NCBI RefSeq assembly: GCF_000813425.1
Contig: NZ_JWIB01000021.1
Span: 29,344 to 93,343, forward strand
Reading direction: 5' to 3'
From: Sporosarcina sp. ZBG7A
GTDB taxonomy: Bacteria; Bacillota; Bacilli; Bacillales_A; Planococcaceae
DNA length: 64,000 nt
The notes beneath the pieces were generated by a model. The model was not told the origin of the DNA. It saw only the letters and a program-made list of their open reading frames with translations, and did not search any database. Position 1 is the first letter of the stretch, and each line of letters opens with the position of its first letter. Shown here piece after piece: positions 19,013 to 27,601 of this stretch. The translations under genes and the position numbers were made by a program.

Positions 19013-19707
19013 TCGTCTTCACCTGCGCGAGTTGTTGGATCTTCTTTCCCCGCTGGCATCGGTGCGTCCAGTTTTGGCGCTTCAGGGACAAGTTCTTGGA
19101 GATCAGGACGACAGAATGCTTGGAATGAAACGGTTAGTTCAATTGGCTCTTTTTCGGCAGCCGCTTCCCGAATCTCTTCAGGCGTATCCAATTCGATAGA
19201 TTGTACGACAAAGATACGTTCAGTCGCTTCCACTTCACGAATGAATTTATCAACCTCTTCATATGAAGACGCAGTGAGTTCGACGTCAATTGTCAGTTGT
19301 TTAAGGGCAAGTGCAGGATCTTCTGTCCCCGCATCCAGCTGGTCAGAAGATTCTATCGGCACCTCATTGAGTTCATCTTTAGCAAACGCCACGTTATTAA
19401 TTAATGCCTTTGATTTCACTTCAGCTTTTTCTAGTTGGACAAGCAGCAAATCCTCAAGCGGTAGAACCGGGACTTTCCGTTGCAACGGACGGGAACTGTT
19501 CGACTGTTCAATCGGTTTTGCAGCTACTTGACGTTGCAACTCGAAGATGACTTCTCGCTGATCTACGAGTGAATTAACCACCCCTGTGTTTTCTTCTTTT
19601 GCAGGCGCATAGAGCTGGAACCAGCTATAACTGACAAGCAATACAAAGAAAATAACCGCTAGTACAAGAAGGGCAATGTCTTTTTGACGTTTAGTTAGAC
19701 TCCGCAT
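19009..19707 (-). CDS. pilO: Type IV pilus alignment protein PilO-like
   Basis: 232 residues from the ATG at 19707 behind GAGGAGGGATCC; a longer frame to 19836 lies within pilN and is rejected. One membrane helix (about 12-32), a periplasm-type coiled segment (VVNSLVDQREVIFELQRQV) and a ferredoxin-like domain (LTIDVELTASSYEEVDKFI to RIFVVQSIEL) match PilO. The tail after about residue 205 is Pro/Glu/Asp rich. PilM, PilN and PilO form the inner-membrane alignment complex. It overlaps the end of pilN by 17 bases. Confidence 0.88.
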   Translation of the reverse strand: MRSLTKRQKDIALLVLAVIFFVLLVSYSWFQLYAPAKEENTGVVNSLVDQREVIFELQRQVAAKPIEQSNSSRPLQRKVPVLPLEDLLLVQLEKAEVKSKALINNVAFAKDELNEVPIESSDQLDAGTEDPALALKQLTIDVELTASSYEEVDKFIREVEATERIFVVQSIELDTPEEIREAAAEKEPIELTVSFQAFCRPDLQELVPEAPKLDAPMPAGKEDPTTRAGEDE

Positions 19708-20401
19708 CGGATCCCTCCTCTTCTGGAACAGGTGATTCACTGTCATCTGTGTTTTCTGACGGTGGAGCGGTTTCGTCAGATGACGATTCACTATCTTCCA
19801 CAGAATCACCTGGAGCTGGTGGCGCAGCCCCATCAATTAGTTGGCGTCCATCAGTAAAGAAGATCGTGTACGTCGCAAGGTACCGTGGCAACCAATTGTT
19901 ATTGACGCCCTCTTCCTGATCGATTTCTTCCGCTTCAATCGATTCAATCGAAGCAGTCTCAACAAATTCAGAAGACAATATACGAGTTAAATAGTATGCA
20001 GCTTCCGTTTTATCATCAAATTGGATTTCTACAGTCGCTTGGTGAGGTGCCGCAAATGCAAATGATCGGAAAAAACCACGTCTCGGAAGTTGTGCGACCA
20101 GGTCTTCCAACAATGGAGCTGTTTCATAACGATAGTCTTCAACCCACTGGACACTTGCAGCAAGCTGATCATGAGATTGGGCAGTATCAGAACGGTTCAA
20201 TCGTTCTGTCAATTCAGCTTGCGTGATTTGAAGTTTCACTAATTGGTTGTCCAAACGCTCTGAGTCCGAAGTCACACTCCGTGTAAGCAAAAAGAAAATT
20301 AGCCAAAAAAGAAGCGCTGCGCCGAGAAACGCAAGCGCGACGTAAAGGAGTACAGAGCGCTCCTTCTCCTTTTCTGGCAATAAATTAATATCTACTAGCA
20401 T
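19691..20401 (-). CDS. pilN: Type IV pilus assembly protein PilN-like
   Basis: 236 residues. It begins MLVDINLLPEKEKER, and the INLLP motif is the PilM-binding peptide of PilN. One membrane helix (about 19-41) is followed by a coiled coil (RLDNQLVKLQITQAELTERL), a ferredoxin-like domain, and a very acidic Ser/Glu/Asp/Pro tail (from about 198), unlike most PilN proteins. Overlaps with pilM and pilO (17 bases each) indicate a tightly coupled complex. Confidence 0.9.
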   Translation of the reverse strand: MLVDINLLPEKEKERSVLLYVALAFLGAALLFWLIFFLLTRSVTSDSERLDNQLVKLQITQAELTERLNRSDTAQSHDQLAASVQWVEDYRYETAPLLEDLVAQLPRRGFFRSFAFAAPHQATVEIQFDDKTEAAYYLTRILSSEFVETASIESIEAEEIDQEEGVNNNWLPRYLATYTIFFTDGRQLIDGAAPPAPGDSVEDSESSSDETAPPSENTDDSESPVPEEEGSDAESN

Positions 20402-21362
20402 GGTGCACCTCTTTCAGCGCCAATCCGATCGTTCGATTGAACGACGCAGGAACTATCCCGCCATCTGTGAATTTAAGTGGTTCTGGTAAAAGAGGCCCCG
20501 CGACCACATTTAAACGGTCGGATACTTGCTTCAGCAATTCATCCAATTCCACATACTCCCCATTCACAAGCAAATGTGTAATCGTCGCTCCGCCATTCCA
20601 CATATTGTAGCGATAGAAATTGACGAGTTTTTCAAGCTCCTGAACAATTGCACGCGGAGACAGCGTTTTGGAGTCCGTCGACAACTCAGTTGCCGAAACA
20701 TCGAGTTCCGTGGCATTTTCTAAATCTACTGGACGCATAAACTGCGGATAATGTTGATGGAAAATCGAAACGACAAGCTTTCCTGCAGTTAAATCTGCTA
20801 ACAGAACATGCTCGTCCCCTGTAAATTGGTGCTTGTCATGCGCCAATCGATATAGTGCAAGCGGTGCAATATCTGCGACAAGAGGTTCGAATTTCGCATC
20901 CGTTAACGCCGCTTCGTATCCATTGAGGACACTTTCTTTGGAGGCAATTAAAATCGCTTCATGGGTATCTTCATTCGGTAAGTATGGTACAACGTCAAAA
21001 ACCGGATCATCGAACGGCAAATAGATCGACGAACCGATTTCTATGAAAAAGTGCCCTTTTAATTCATCTTCTAGTACATCTTCCGGGTACGGCACTTTCC
21101 GGATCATTACATATGTATCGGGCGCAAGAAACTGGACACTGCGTTTCACAATGCCCCATTCCTTCGCAAGCCCGTCGAGCACAGTCACCAACCCCACGGA
21201 ATCCACAACACGCCCGTCATGGACGGTATTCGCGAGAAGTGGAATTTCTACTGCTTCTTCCACCGTTAACGGTTCTCCCGCTTTCAGCTTTACATAGCGG
21301 ACGGCGTCTTCTTCAATTGTAAGTGAGATTGGCCGCTTTGGGCGGGAGAATGGGAATGGCAT
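20385..21362 (-). CDS. pilM: Type IV pilus actin-like ATPase PilM
   Basis: 325 residues with the FtsA/PilM-like actin fold. It starts with SLTIEEDAVRYVKLKAG and includes IRKVPYPEDVLEDELKGHF and VLLADLTAGKLVVSIF. The nucleotide motifs are more degenerate than in proteobacterial PilM. It binds the cytoplasmic INLLP peptide of PilN and links the alignment complex to the PilB/PilT motors. It follows the major pilin gene and precedes pilN in the operon. Confidence 0.88.
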   Translation of the reverse strand: MPFPFSRPKRPISLTIEEDAVRYVKLKAGEPLTVEEAVEIPLLANTVHDGRVVDSVGLVTVLDGLAKEWGIVKRSVQFLAPDTYVMIRKVPYPEDVLEDELKGHFFIEIGSSIYLPFDDPVFDVVPYLPNEDTHEAILIASKESVLNGYEAALTDAKFEPLVADIAPLALYRLAHDKHQFTGDEHVLLADLTAGKLVVSIFHQHYPQFMRPVDLENATELDVSATELSTDSKTLSPRAIVQELEKLVNFYRYNMWNGGATITHLLVNGEYVELDELLKQVSDRLNVVAGPLLPEPLKFTDGGIVPASFNRTIGLALKEVHHASRY

Positions 21363-21386
21363 GGGTTTGGCTCCTAGATTAGAGAG

Positions 21387-21836
21387 TTATGGTGTAGTTG
21401 ATTTAGGCACTGCTTTCGAGTTACCGCTGTCTGTTATTTCCTTACTTGTCGCATCAGTAAACACAACCTTGGTACCTTTATTATCACCAGTACCTGAAAT
21501 AGTCATTGCTTTTTTCGTTGAATTACTCTTTGTTACGGTAGGCGTTCCTGTTCCCGTTATTGGAAAAGAGCCACCGTCGTCAATAAATTTCTCAGTATTT
21601 AATTCACTTAGTGTCACTGTAGACTTTTCTGAATTTTCAGCAAAATACATATTAGCAGCAGATAAAATAGTTTGAGCATCAGCTTTAACAGCTTTAACTC
21701 TACTATTCTCAATTATATTCCCAATCGAAGGCACAGCAATCGCTGCGATAATACCCAAAATAACAATAACTGCGAGTAGCTCGACGAGTGTCAAACCTTT
21801 TTCATTTTTCAACTTCTTCTGTAAAAACTTTTTCAT
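21387..21836 (-). CDS. pilA: Type IV major pilin
   Basis: 149 residues. The class III signal KNEKG^LTLVELLAVIVILGIIAAIAVP has Glu at mature position 5 and the long hydrophobic helix. A small Thr/Ser/Lys-rich globular domain without cysteines follows, so it has no C-terminal disulfide loop. It starts with ATG behind AAGGAGGAGAAC, the strongest ribosome-binding site in the operon, and has its own extended -10 promoter. Both fit an abundant major subunit. A pseudopilin role is less likely because pilT is present. Confidence 0.93.
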   Translation of the reverse strand: MKKFLQKKLKNEKGLTLVELLAVIVILGIIAAIAVPSIGNIIENSRVKAVKADAQTILSAANMYFAENSEKSTVTLSELNTEKFIDDGGSFPITGTGTPTVTKSNSTKKAMTISGTGDNKGTKVVFTDATSKEITDSGNSKAVPKSTTP

Positions 21837-21877
21837 TTGTTCTCCTCCTTAGTGTACGTGCTTTCTAACATACTGTC

Positions 21878-21906
21878 AGTATACCAAAAGTTCTGGTTGT
21901 GTGGAA
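21878..21906 (-). promoter_or_regulatory. Internal promoter of the major pilin gene
   Basis: Minus-strand TTCCAC (21901-21906), 17 bp, TATACT (21878-21883) preceded by TGG, an extended -10. It lies in the 120-bp gap between pilC and the pilin and would allow high expression independent of the operon promoter. Confidence 0.65.
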
Positions 21907-21956
21907 CTATTTTTCTAGTAATTTATGAAATTTTAATGGACGATAAGGTTTACTTG

Positions 21957-23168
21957 TTACAAATTATCTATCTCGTTAAATAGGCTGAACATCGGCAATA
22001 AAATTGCGAGGACAATAGTCCCAACTAATCCCGCTAACAGCACAATCATTATTGGCTCGATTAGGGCTTTGAGTCTTTCAGTTGATGCATCAACTTCGCT
22101 TTCATAGAAATCTGCGACTTTCGCAAGCATGGCATCCAAAGAACCTGTTTGTTCACCAATTGCGATCATGTGCGGAATGAGCGGTGGAAACGCCCAGTGC
22201 CCTTCCATCGGCTCGGTAAGTGACCCGCCACGTTCCAATGATTCTCGTGACTTTACAAGCACTTTCTTAACGACTTCATTTTCAATCACTTTTTCTGTCA
22301 TCGAAATCGATTGCAGAATTGGTACTGAACTCGAAAATAACGAACTAAGCGTGCGAGTTAACGTAGCCAGAACTGATTTCTTCACAATGTCTCCGAATAT
22401 CGGCAGCCGAAGTAATACCGTATCCAACATCATCTTTCCTGCCGGGTTATTTCGAATTAGATAAAACGCAATTGCAATCGCCGCAATGGTCATGACAATC
22501 ACATACCAATAAGACAAGGCAAAATCACTTGCGCTCATGACAAAACGTGTGAGCAACGGCAATTCTCCACCTACACTGGCGAACAAATCCACGAACATCG
22601 GTACGACAAATGTCAGTAAAAAAATGACAACTCCAACCGCTACAATCCCAACTACAACTGGGTATGAAAGTGCAGACAACACTTTTTGCCGTGTCTTGTA
22701 AGCTTTTTCATAGTGAATCGCAAGCCGATCCAGTGCATCATCCAATGTACCTGACAGCTCACCGGCTTTGATCATATTCACCACGAGTGGTTCGAACGCT
22801 TTCGGATGCTTTGCAAATGAGTCGGATAAGGAACCGCCTGTCCGTAAGTCTTCATTAACTTCTGTCAGGATCTTTTTGAACTGCTTCCCTTCTACTTGGA
22901 GAGCTAAGATTCGAATCGCTTCAACGATTGTTACACCTGCACGCAGCAACGTAGAAAACTGACGCAAAAACATGATGAAGTGCTGGCGTTTCACCGGTTT
23001 TCCGATATGAATCTCTTTTGTTAGCGTAGTTTCCGCCTGTTCCGTTAAATTTTTCACACGGATTCCTTCGCGTTTCAGTTTCAACGCCGCATCTCTTTTA
23101 TTATCAGCAACTATTACACCTGAACGGACAGATTTAGCGTCTCGTCCATCATATTTAAAACGAGCCAC
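21957..23168 (-). CDS. pilC: Type IV pilus platform protein PilC
   Basis: 403 residues with the duplicated GspF domain (about 65-190 and 270-390) and three membrane segments. Characteristic pieces are FLRQFSTLLRAGVTIVEAIRI, GGSLSDSFAKHP and, in the second repeat, SSVPILQSISM with GGSLTEPMEGH. GTG start at 23168 behind AGGAGGAATC. It is the inner-membrane platform on which the PilB and PilT motors act. It lies three bases downstream of pilT. Confidence 0.96.
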   Translation of the reverse strand: MARFKYDGRDAKSVRSGVIVADNKRDAALKLKREGIRVKNLTEQAETTLTKEIHIGKPVKRQHFIMFLRQFSTLLRAGVTIVEAIRILALQVEGKQFKKILTEVNEDLRTGGSLSDSFAKHPKAFEPLVVNMIKAGELSGTLDDALDRLAIHYEKAYKTRQKVLSALSYPVVVGIVAVGVVIFLLTFVVPMFVDLFASVGGELPLLTRFVMSASDFALSYWYVIVMTIAAIAIAFYLIRNNPAGKMMLDTVLLRLPIFGDIVKKSVLATLTRTLSSLFSSSVPILQSISMTEKVIENEVVKKVLVKSRESLERGGSLTEPMEGHWAFPPLIPHMIAIGEQTGSLDAMLAKVADFYESEVDASTERLKALIEPIMIVLLAGLVGTIVLAILLPMFSLFNEIDNL

Positions 23169-23170
23169 AA

Positions 23171-24211
23171 TTATGATTCCTCCTGCAAGTAAGGCTCTGC
23201 GGTATCAAAACTAATGATTCCACCATCTAATAACTCTTTAACAGATGCATTCATCATGTGCATTCCCATGGCCCGATTTGTTTGAATGACGTTTGGGATC
23301 TGATGTACCTTCTCCGAGCGAATTAAATTGGCGATTGCTGCATTTTTAATCATTAGCTCCGTCGCCGCTCGTCTACCTGAACGATCTTTAGTCGGCAACA
23401 ATCTTTGAGATAAAACCGCTGTCAACACTCCTGCCAGCTGAACGCGAATTTGCGCTTGTTGCCCGTGTGGAAAGACATCGATAATTCGGTCAATCGTCGA
23501 TGCAGCACTCCACGTATGGAGTGTGGCAAGTACAAGGTGTCCAGTTTCAGCAGCAGTAATCGCAGTTGAAATCGTCTCTAAATCTCGCATCTCCCCAACT
23601 AAAATGACATCAGGGTCTTGGCGCAATGCAGCCCGTAAGCCATCTGCGAATGAATCCGTATCAAAACCGACTTCCCTCTGGTCGACAATACTTGAACCAT
23701 GACTATGCATATATTCAATCGGGTCTTCCAGCGTCAAAATGTGCTTTCTTGATGTCTGATTCAAATAATCAATCATCGACGCTAACGTTGTGGACTTACC
23801 CGATCCCGTCGGTCCAGTCACAAGGATTAATCCTTGTTTTGTGTCTGCCAGAGATTTTAAAATCCCCGGCATCTGTAAAGACTCAATTGTCGGAATGTCT
23901 GTCGGTATTGTACGAAATGCTAGAGACGTAACCCCACGCTGTTGAAACGCGTTAACGCGGAATCGAGCAACATTTGGCACTTCATATGAATAGTCAATCT
24001 GACCTTGTTCCTTAAATGCAGTGAATAATTTATCAGGGACTGTCGCTTTAGCAACTCCCATCGTAAACTGTTCAACTATCGGCTCACTCCCGAAACGTTT
24101 CAAATCTCCGTTAATCCGAAAGACTGGTGGAGAATCTATCGTCATGTGAATGTCAGAAGCATGAAGCTCAACCGCTTTCGTCAATAAATCATCAATCTGT
24201 TGTTTCATCAT
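23171..24211 (-). CDS. pilT: Type IV pilus retraction ATPase PilT
   Basis: 346 residues. Walker A GPTGSGKSTTLAS near 130, the Asp box and Walker B DVILVGEMRDLETI near 195-208, the His box ATLHT near 227, and the PilT-type N-terminus LLTKAVELHASDIHMT all match. It powers pilus retraction, so these pili are expected to support twitching or DNA uptake rather than act only as static fimbriae. Encoded between pilB and pilC. Confidence 0.97.
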   Translation of the reverse strand: MMKQQIDDLLTKAVELHASDIHMTIDSPPVFRINGDLKRFGSEPIVEQFTMGVAKATVPDKLFTAFKEQGQIDYSYEVPNVARFRVNAFQQRGVTSLAFRTIPTDIPTIESLQMPGILKSLADTKQGLILVTGPTGSGKSTTLASMIDYLNQTSRKHILTLEDPIEYMHSHGSSIVDQREVGFDTDSFADGLRAALRQDPDVILVGEMRDLETISTAITAAETGHLVLATLHTWSAASTIDRIIDVFPHGQQAQIRVQLAGVLTAVLSQRLLPTKDRSGRRAATELMIKNAAIANLIRSEKVHQIPNVIQTNRAMGMHMMNASVKELLDGGIISFDTAEPYLQEES

Positions 24212-24223
24212 GAAATCCCCTCC

Positions 24224-25879
24224 TTATTCAGGCAACGCTACACGGAGAACTTCTTCCGTCGTTGTCAGTCCTTGTTTCACTTTATCCAGTCCATCATCGA
24301 TTAAAAAGACCGTTCCACTGTTGACCGCAGCTTCACGCATTTTAGCAGGCGTCGCATTACTGTTAATCAATTCTCGCATCGCATCGTCGATCAGCAGCAC
24401 TTCGTGAATCGCAACACGTCCTCGATAGCCCGTCATGTTACAAGCTGCACAGCCTGATCCACGGTTTATTTCATTAATTGCCAACCCGCGTTTCGCAAAA
24501 ATCTCTTGTTCTCGTATCGTCGCCGGCATTTTCTTCCCACAGTCTCTGCACACTTTTCGAATGAGACGTTGCGCAACAACCGCGTTGAGTGACGCTGTGA
24601 CGAGAAACGGTTCCACACCCATATCGAGTAATCGGGTAATGGATGCGACAGAATCGTTTGTGTGGATCGTACTAAGAACTAAATGTCCAGTTAACGATGC
24701 CCTTATCGCAATCTCGACTGTATCACGATCTCGAATCTCACCAACCATGACGATGTCGGGATCTTGGCGCAATATCGACCTTAAACCAGTAGCGAAGGTT
24801 AAACCTACATTTTGATTGACCTGGATTTGATTGACACCAGAAAGTTGATACTCCACTGGATCCTCAACGGTAATAATATTGACTTCTTCGCTATTCAACT
24901 TGTTGAGCGCCGCATATAACGTCGACGACTTACCAGACCCAGTTGGACCAGAAATCAAAACGATGCCGTTCGGGCGATTAATTTCCGCCAAAAATCGTTC
25001 CAAGTTAAGAGAATTGAAGCCTAGTTTTTTCAAGTCACTTAGTGAACTACTTAAATCCAAAATCCGCATCACAATTTTTTCCCCGAAAATCGTAGGTAAT
25101 GTTGACACCCGTAAATCGATTGGGCGAAAATCGATGGTCGTCTTAATACGTCCATCTTGAGGCAAACGCTGTTCGGTAATATCCAAATTAGCAAGAATCT
25201 TGATCCTAGCTGTCAACATACCTTGCATGTGTTTCGGGAGGACTCGTTCCGTTTTCAACATTCCGTCTAATCGGTAGCGGATTACGAGTTCGTTTTCTTG
25301 GGGATCCAAATGGATATCGCTCGCCTTTTGAGCAACGGCAGATACCATCAACTGGTTCACCAATCGAACAACCGGTGAATCGAGATCCGTCAATTCTTCC
25401 TGCTGCTTTGTTTCTTCGGGTTGATCAATAAAAATATCTTCGAATGATTCGTCTTCATAGTACTTAGATATCGTCCGTAAAATATCGTCTTTAGAAGCGA
25501 TTGCAGTTTCAATATGAAAGCCAGTCGACAAGCGCAAATCCTCAATCGTCAAATAGTCCATCGGATCACTCATCGCAACAAATAACCGATCGCCATCCGC
25601 TTTCAATGGAACTAGTAAGTTTCGCTTAGCGAAATCCTTGGGTACAATGTTAAACAATTTTGGATCAAACGGATAACGGAACAAATTGATATGAGGAATC
25701 CCAAGTTGAAATTCCAATACTTCTATTAGTTGTTGTTCTGTAATGTATCCTCGCGCAAGCAATGCATCACCGAGACGCTGGTCCCTTGGCTTTTCGGCTA
25801 ATGCCATGTCGAGCTGAGCATCTGTAATCAGTCCAGACTCAACCAATAAATCCCCTAACCGTTTTCGTGGTGCTGCCAT
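24224..25879 (-). CDS. pilB: Type IV pilus extension ATPase PilB with MshEN (c-di-GMP-binding) domain
   Basis: 551 residues. The C-terminal GspE-type ATPase has Walker A ISGPTGSGKSSTLYAAL near 313, DIVMVGEIRDRDTVEIA near 383 and the tetracysteine zinc motif (CRDC near 447 and CAAC near 480). The N-terminus carries two 24-residue motifs: residues 7-30 (RLGDLLVESGLITDAQLDMA...) and 35-58 (RLGDALLARGYITEQQLIEV...), separated by four residues. They match the MshEN pattern RLGxxLxxxGxIxxxxLxxxLxxQ that binds c-di-GMP, although the first copy ends in Lys instead of Gln. Polymerisation motor for the pilus. Confidence 0.96.
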   Translation of the reverse strand: MAAPRKRLGDLLVESGLITDAQLDMALAEKPRDQRLGDALLARGYITEQQLIEVLEFQLGIPHINLFRYPFDPKLFNIVPKDFAKRNLLVPLKADGDRLFVAMSDPMDYLTIEDLRLSTGFHIETAIASKDDILRTISKYYEDESFEDIFIDQPEETKQQEELTDLDSPVVRLVNQLMVSAVAQKASDIHLDPQENELVIRYRLDGMLKTERVLPKHMQGMLTARIKILANLDITEQRLPQDGRIKTTIDFRPIDLRVSTLPTIFGEKIVMRILDLSSSLSDLKKLGFNSLNLERFLAEINRPNGIVLISGPTGSGKSSTLYAALNKLNSEEVNIITVEDPVEYQLSGVNQIQVNQNVGLTFATGLRSILRQDPDIVMVGEIRDRDTVEIAIRASLTGHLVLSTIHTNDSVASITRLLDMGVEPFLVTASLNAVVAQRLIRKVCRDCGKKMPATIREQEIFAKRGLAINEINRGSGCAACNMTGYRGRVAIHEVLLIDDAMRELINSNATPAKMREAAVNSGTVFLIDDGLDKVKQGLTTTEEVLRVALPE

Positions 25880-25904
25880 TGAAAATCCCCCTCCAAACCG
25901 GGTG

Positions 25905-27290
25905 TTACTTGATCAAATTTCCGCCTTTGTCATACAAATAGTCATCATCACCAGGCATCGGTATAGCGTTTCCATCATCTGGATCCGAAGTATCGTTAGG
26001 ATTTTTAGATGGTTTGTTATTTCCAGAAGGTTTCTCTCCACTTGAATCGGGCTTGTTGCTTGAATCTTCGTTGTTAGATGTGGAATCATTCCCACTTCCA
26101 TTGTTCTGAGAAGAATCTGCCCCGGGTTCATTATCCAAATTCGTGTCTGCCTCAATTAAAGGACGTCGTTCGACACGGGAAACCGGTGGATAAAAATCTT
26201 CTGCTATAGATTCAGTAGTTAGTAAAGTTCCATCTTCTGTGATTTTGCGCTGAACAATAATTTCGAATCCATCTGTGCCAGGCTCTGCAATATGGACTTG
26301 TCCCCGTGTTAGATCCTCACTATATTGAACAACAGTTTTAGGATCGAATTTATTCGTTTCCGCAACGTATGGCTCATATTCATAACGAAGTGGCATTCCT
26401 TCAATAGAAATGTTCAATGATCCACTTTCCCACTTAGCATGAACTGTATAGGAAGTGTAATTCGGGTTCGTCATTACATAATCCAGACCTAGCTGTGTAT
26501 TAATCGCCGCTTCGAATCCAGGTTCCACGCCCTGAGTCAGTTTACGACGAATTGTTCGATCTTCAATCCAGAAGTTCGTCTGTAACGAAGCTTTATAGAG
26601 GGTAGACGCTAGAATTGTGAGTTCTTCTTCGTCTAGTAGTCCAGGTTGCGTATTTTCGATGAACTCAAGAATTGAAAATGGAGCTTTCGGCTCGATTTCG
26701 TTTCCGTCTAACTCACTGATTAACTCGAGCATCGGAGCTGTCAAACCGTCAATTTCAGTGGATGCAGATGCAATTTCAGTAGTTGTCTGTGTGGATTCAA
26801 GATAATCTGTCAAAATAATGGATTGCGGCATGATTCCTGATTCCAATTTCTCCCCAATCCCCATAGCGATAGATTGGATTTCAGAATCACTAAAAGACAG
26901 CATCGGCAATTGTTGCTGCAACAATGTTCTAAGTCCATCTTCAGAAACAGTTGAAATAAGTGAGTTTTCCTCTTCAGACTTAGCTTGTTTGATGGTTTCG
27001 GAAGGATTATAATCTACTAATTCTGCTGGTAATGGAATGATCGCATCTTGATAGAGTAAATCCGCTTGCAACTTGTCTTGCATTCCCAACAATTCTGAGG
27101 TTAACTTGATTTCCGCTTCCTTGTCCGTCTGTTTTGATAAGTTGAAAGGACCTGCATATGTATGATCCCCGAATCGTTTACCGAAGAGTAGGTTTTCTGC
27201 AGCAAACGATCCTGCAGACGCAATTCCAAAAAAGAGTAAAGAAGCGCCCAGAATGCTTAAAAAATATGTTACAACAGTTCGATTACCCAC
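25905..27290 (-). CDS. VanW/G5-like surface protein of the pilus operon
   Basis: About 461 residues from a GTG at 27290, which has GGGAGGCG eight bases upstream; an ATG at 27308 has no site. One N-terminal membrane helix (about 7-30) precedes a large extracytoplasmic region. The part VEPGFEAAINTQLGLDYVMT through GSLNISIEGMPLRYEYEPYV resembles VanW-like proteins, and RGQVHIAEPGTDGFEIIVQR looks like a G5-type beta strand unit. The last ~80 residues are a disordered Ser/Asn/Gly/Pro linker. VanW-like proteins occur in pilus loci of other Firmicutes, but the function is unknown. A wall- or pilus-associated role is inferred. Confidence 0.6.
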   Translation of the reverse strand: MGNRTVVTYFLSILGASLLFFGIASAGSFAAENLLFGKRFGDHTYAGPFNLSKQTDKEAEIKLTSELLGMQDKLQADLLYQDAIIPLPAELVDYNPSETIKQAKSEEENSLISTVSEDGLRTLLQQQLPMLSFSDSEIQSIAMGIGEKLESGIMPQSIILTDYLESTQTTTEIASASTEIDGLTAPMLELISELDGNEIEPKAPFSILEFIENTQPGLLDEEELTILASTLYKASLQTNFWIEDRTIRRKLTQGVEPGFEAAINTQLGLDYVMTNPNYTSYTVHAKWESGSLNISIEGMPLRYEYEPYVAETNKFDPKTVVQYSEDLTRGQVHIAEPGTDGFEIIVQRKITEDGTLLTTESIAEDFYPPVSRVERRPLIEADTNLDNEPGADSSQNNGSGNDSTSNNEDSSNKPDSSGEKPSGNNKPSKNPNDTSDPDDGNAIPMPGDDDYLYDKGGNLIK

Positions 27291-27335
27291 GTTTTGGACG
27301 CCTCCCATTCAAAATTCTTTATAAGTAGAATCATA

Positions 27336-27575
27336 TTATTTCGCTTCTTGCTGCTTTGCTAGCAATACTGCTGTTGCAAAGGACAAGCCCAAGATAACTA
27401 GTAATGCGTACCAAAATGACATCATTTGTGAAACGAGCATGGCCAGGAATGCCGTGGATGTACCGAGTAGGACAATCCAAGTCGCGATATCTGGCAGCCG
27501 GTTGGTACGGACTAGCCAAAGGGTGGCTGCATATGCTAAAACAGCTAGAATTAGTAGTAGTAGATAAGGTGTCAT
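27336..27575 (-). CDS. Small membrane protein of the pilus operon
   Basis: 79 residues from the ATG at 27575 (GAGG eight bases upstream); a TTG at 27587 is an alternative. The protein is about three-quarters hydrophobic, with three predicted membrane segments (about 3-19, 27-48, 51-70) and a polar Lys/Gln/Glu C-terminus. I do not recognise the family. Its place between the PilX-like gene and the VanW-like gene, with short spacing and the same strand, argues that it is a real component of the operon. Confidence 0.6.
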   Translation of the reverse strand: MTPYLLLLILAVLAYAATLWLVRTNRLPDIATWIVLLGTSTAFLAMLVSQMMSFWYALLVILGLSFATAVLLAKQQEAK

Positions 27576-27601
27576 AATTAGCCTCAATTCTCAAATGAGT
27601 T

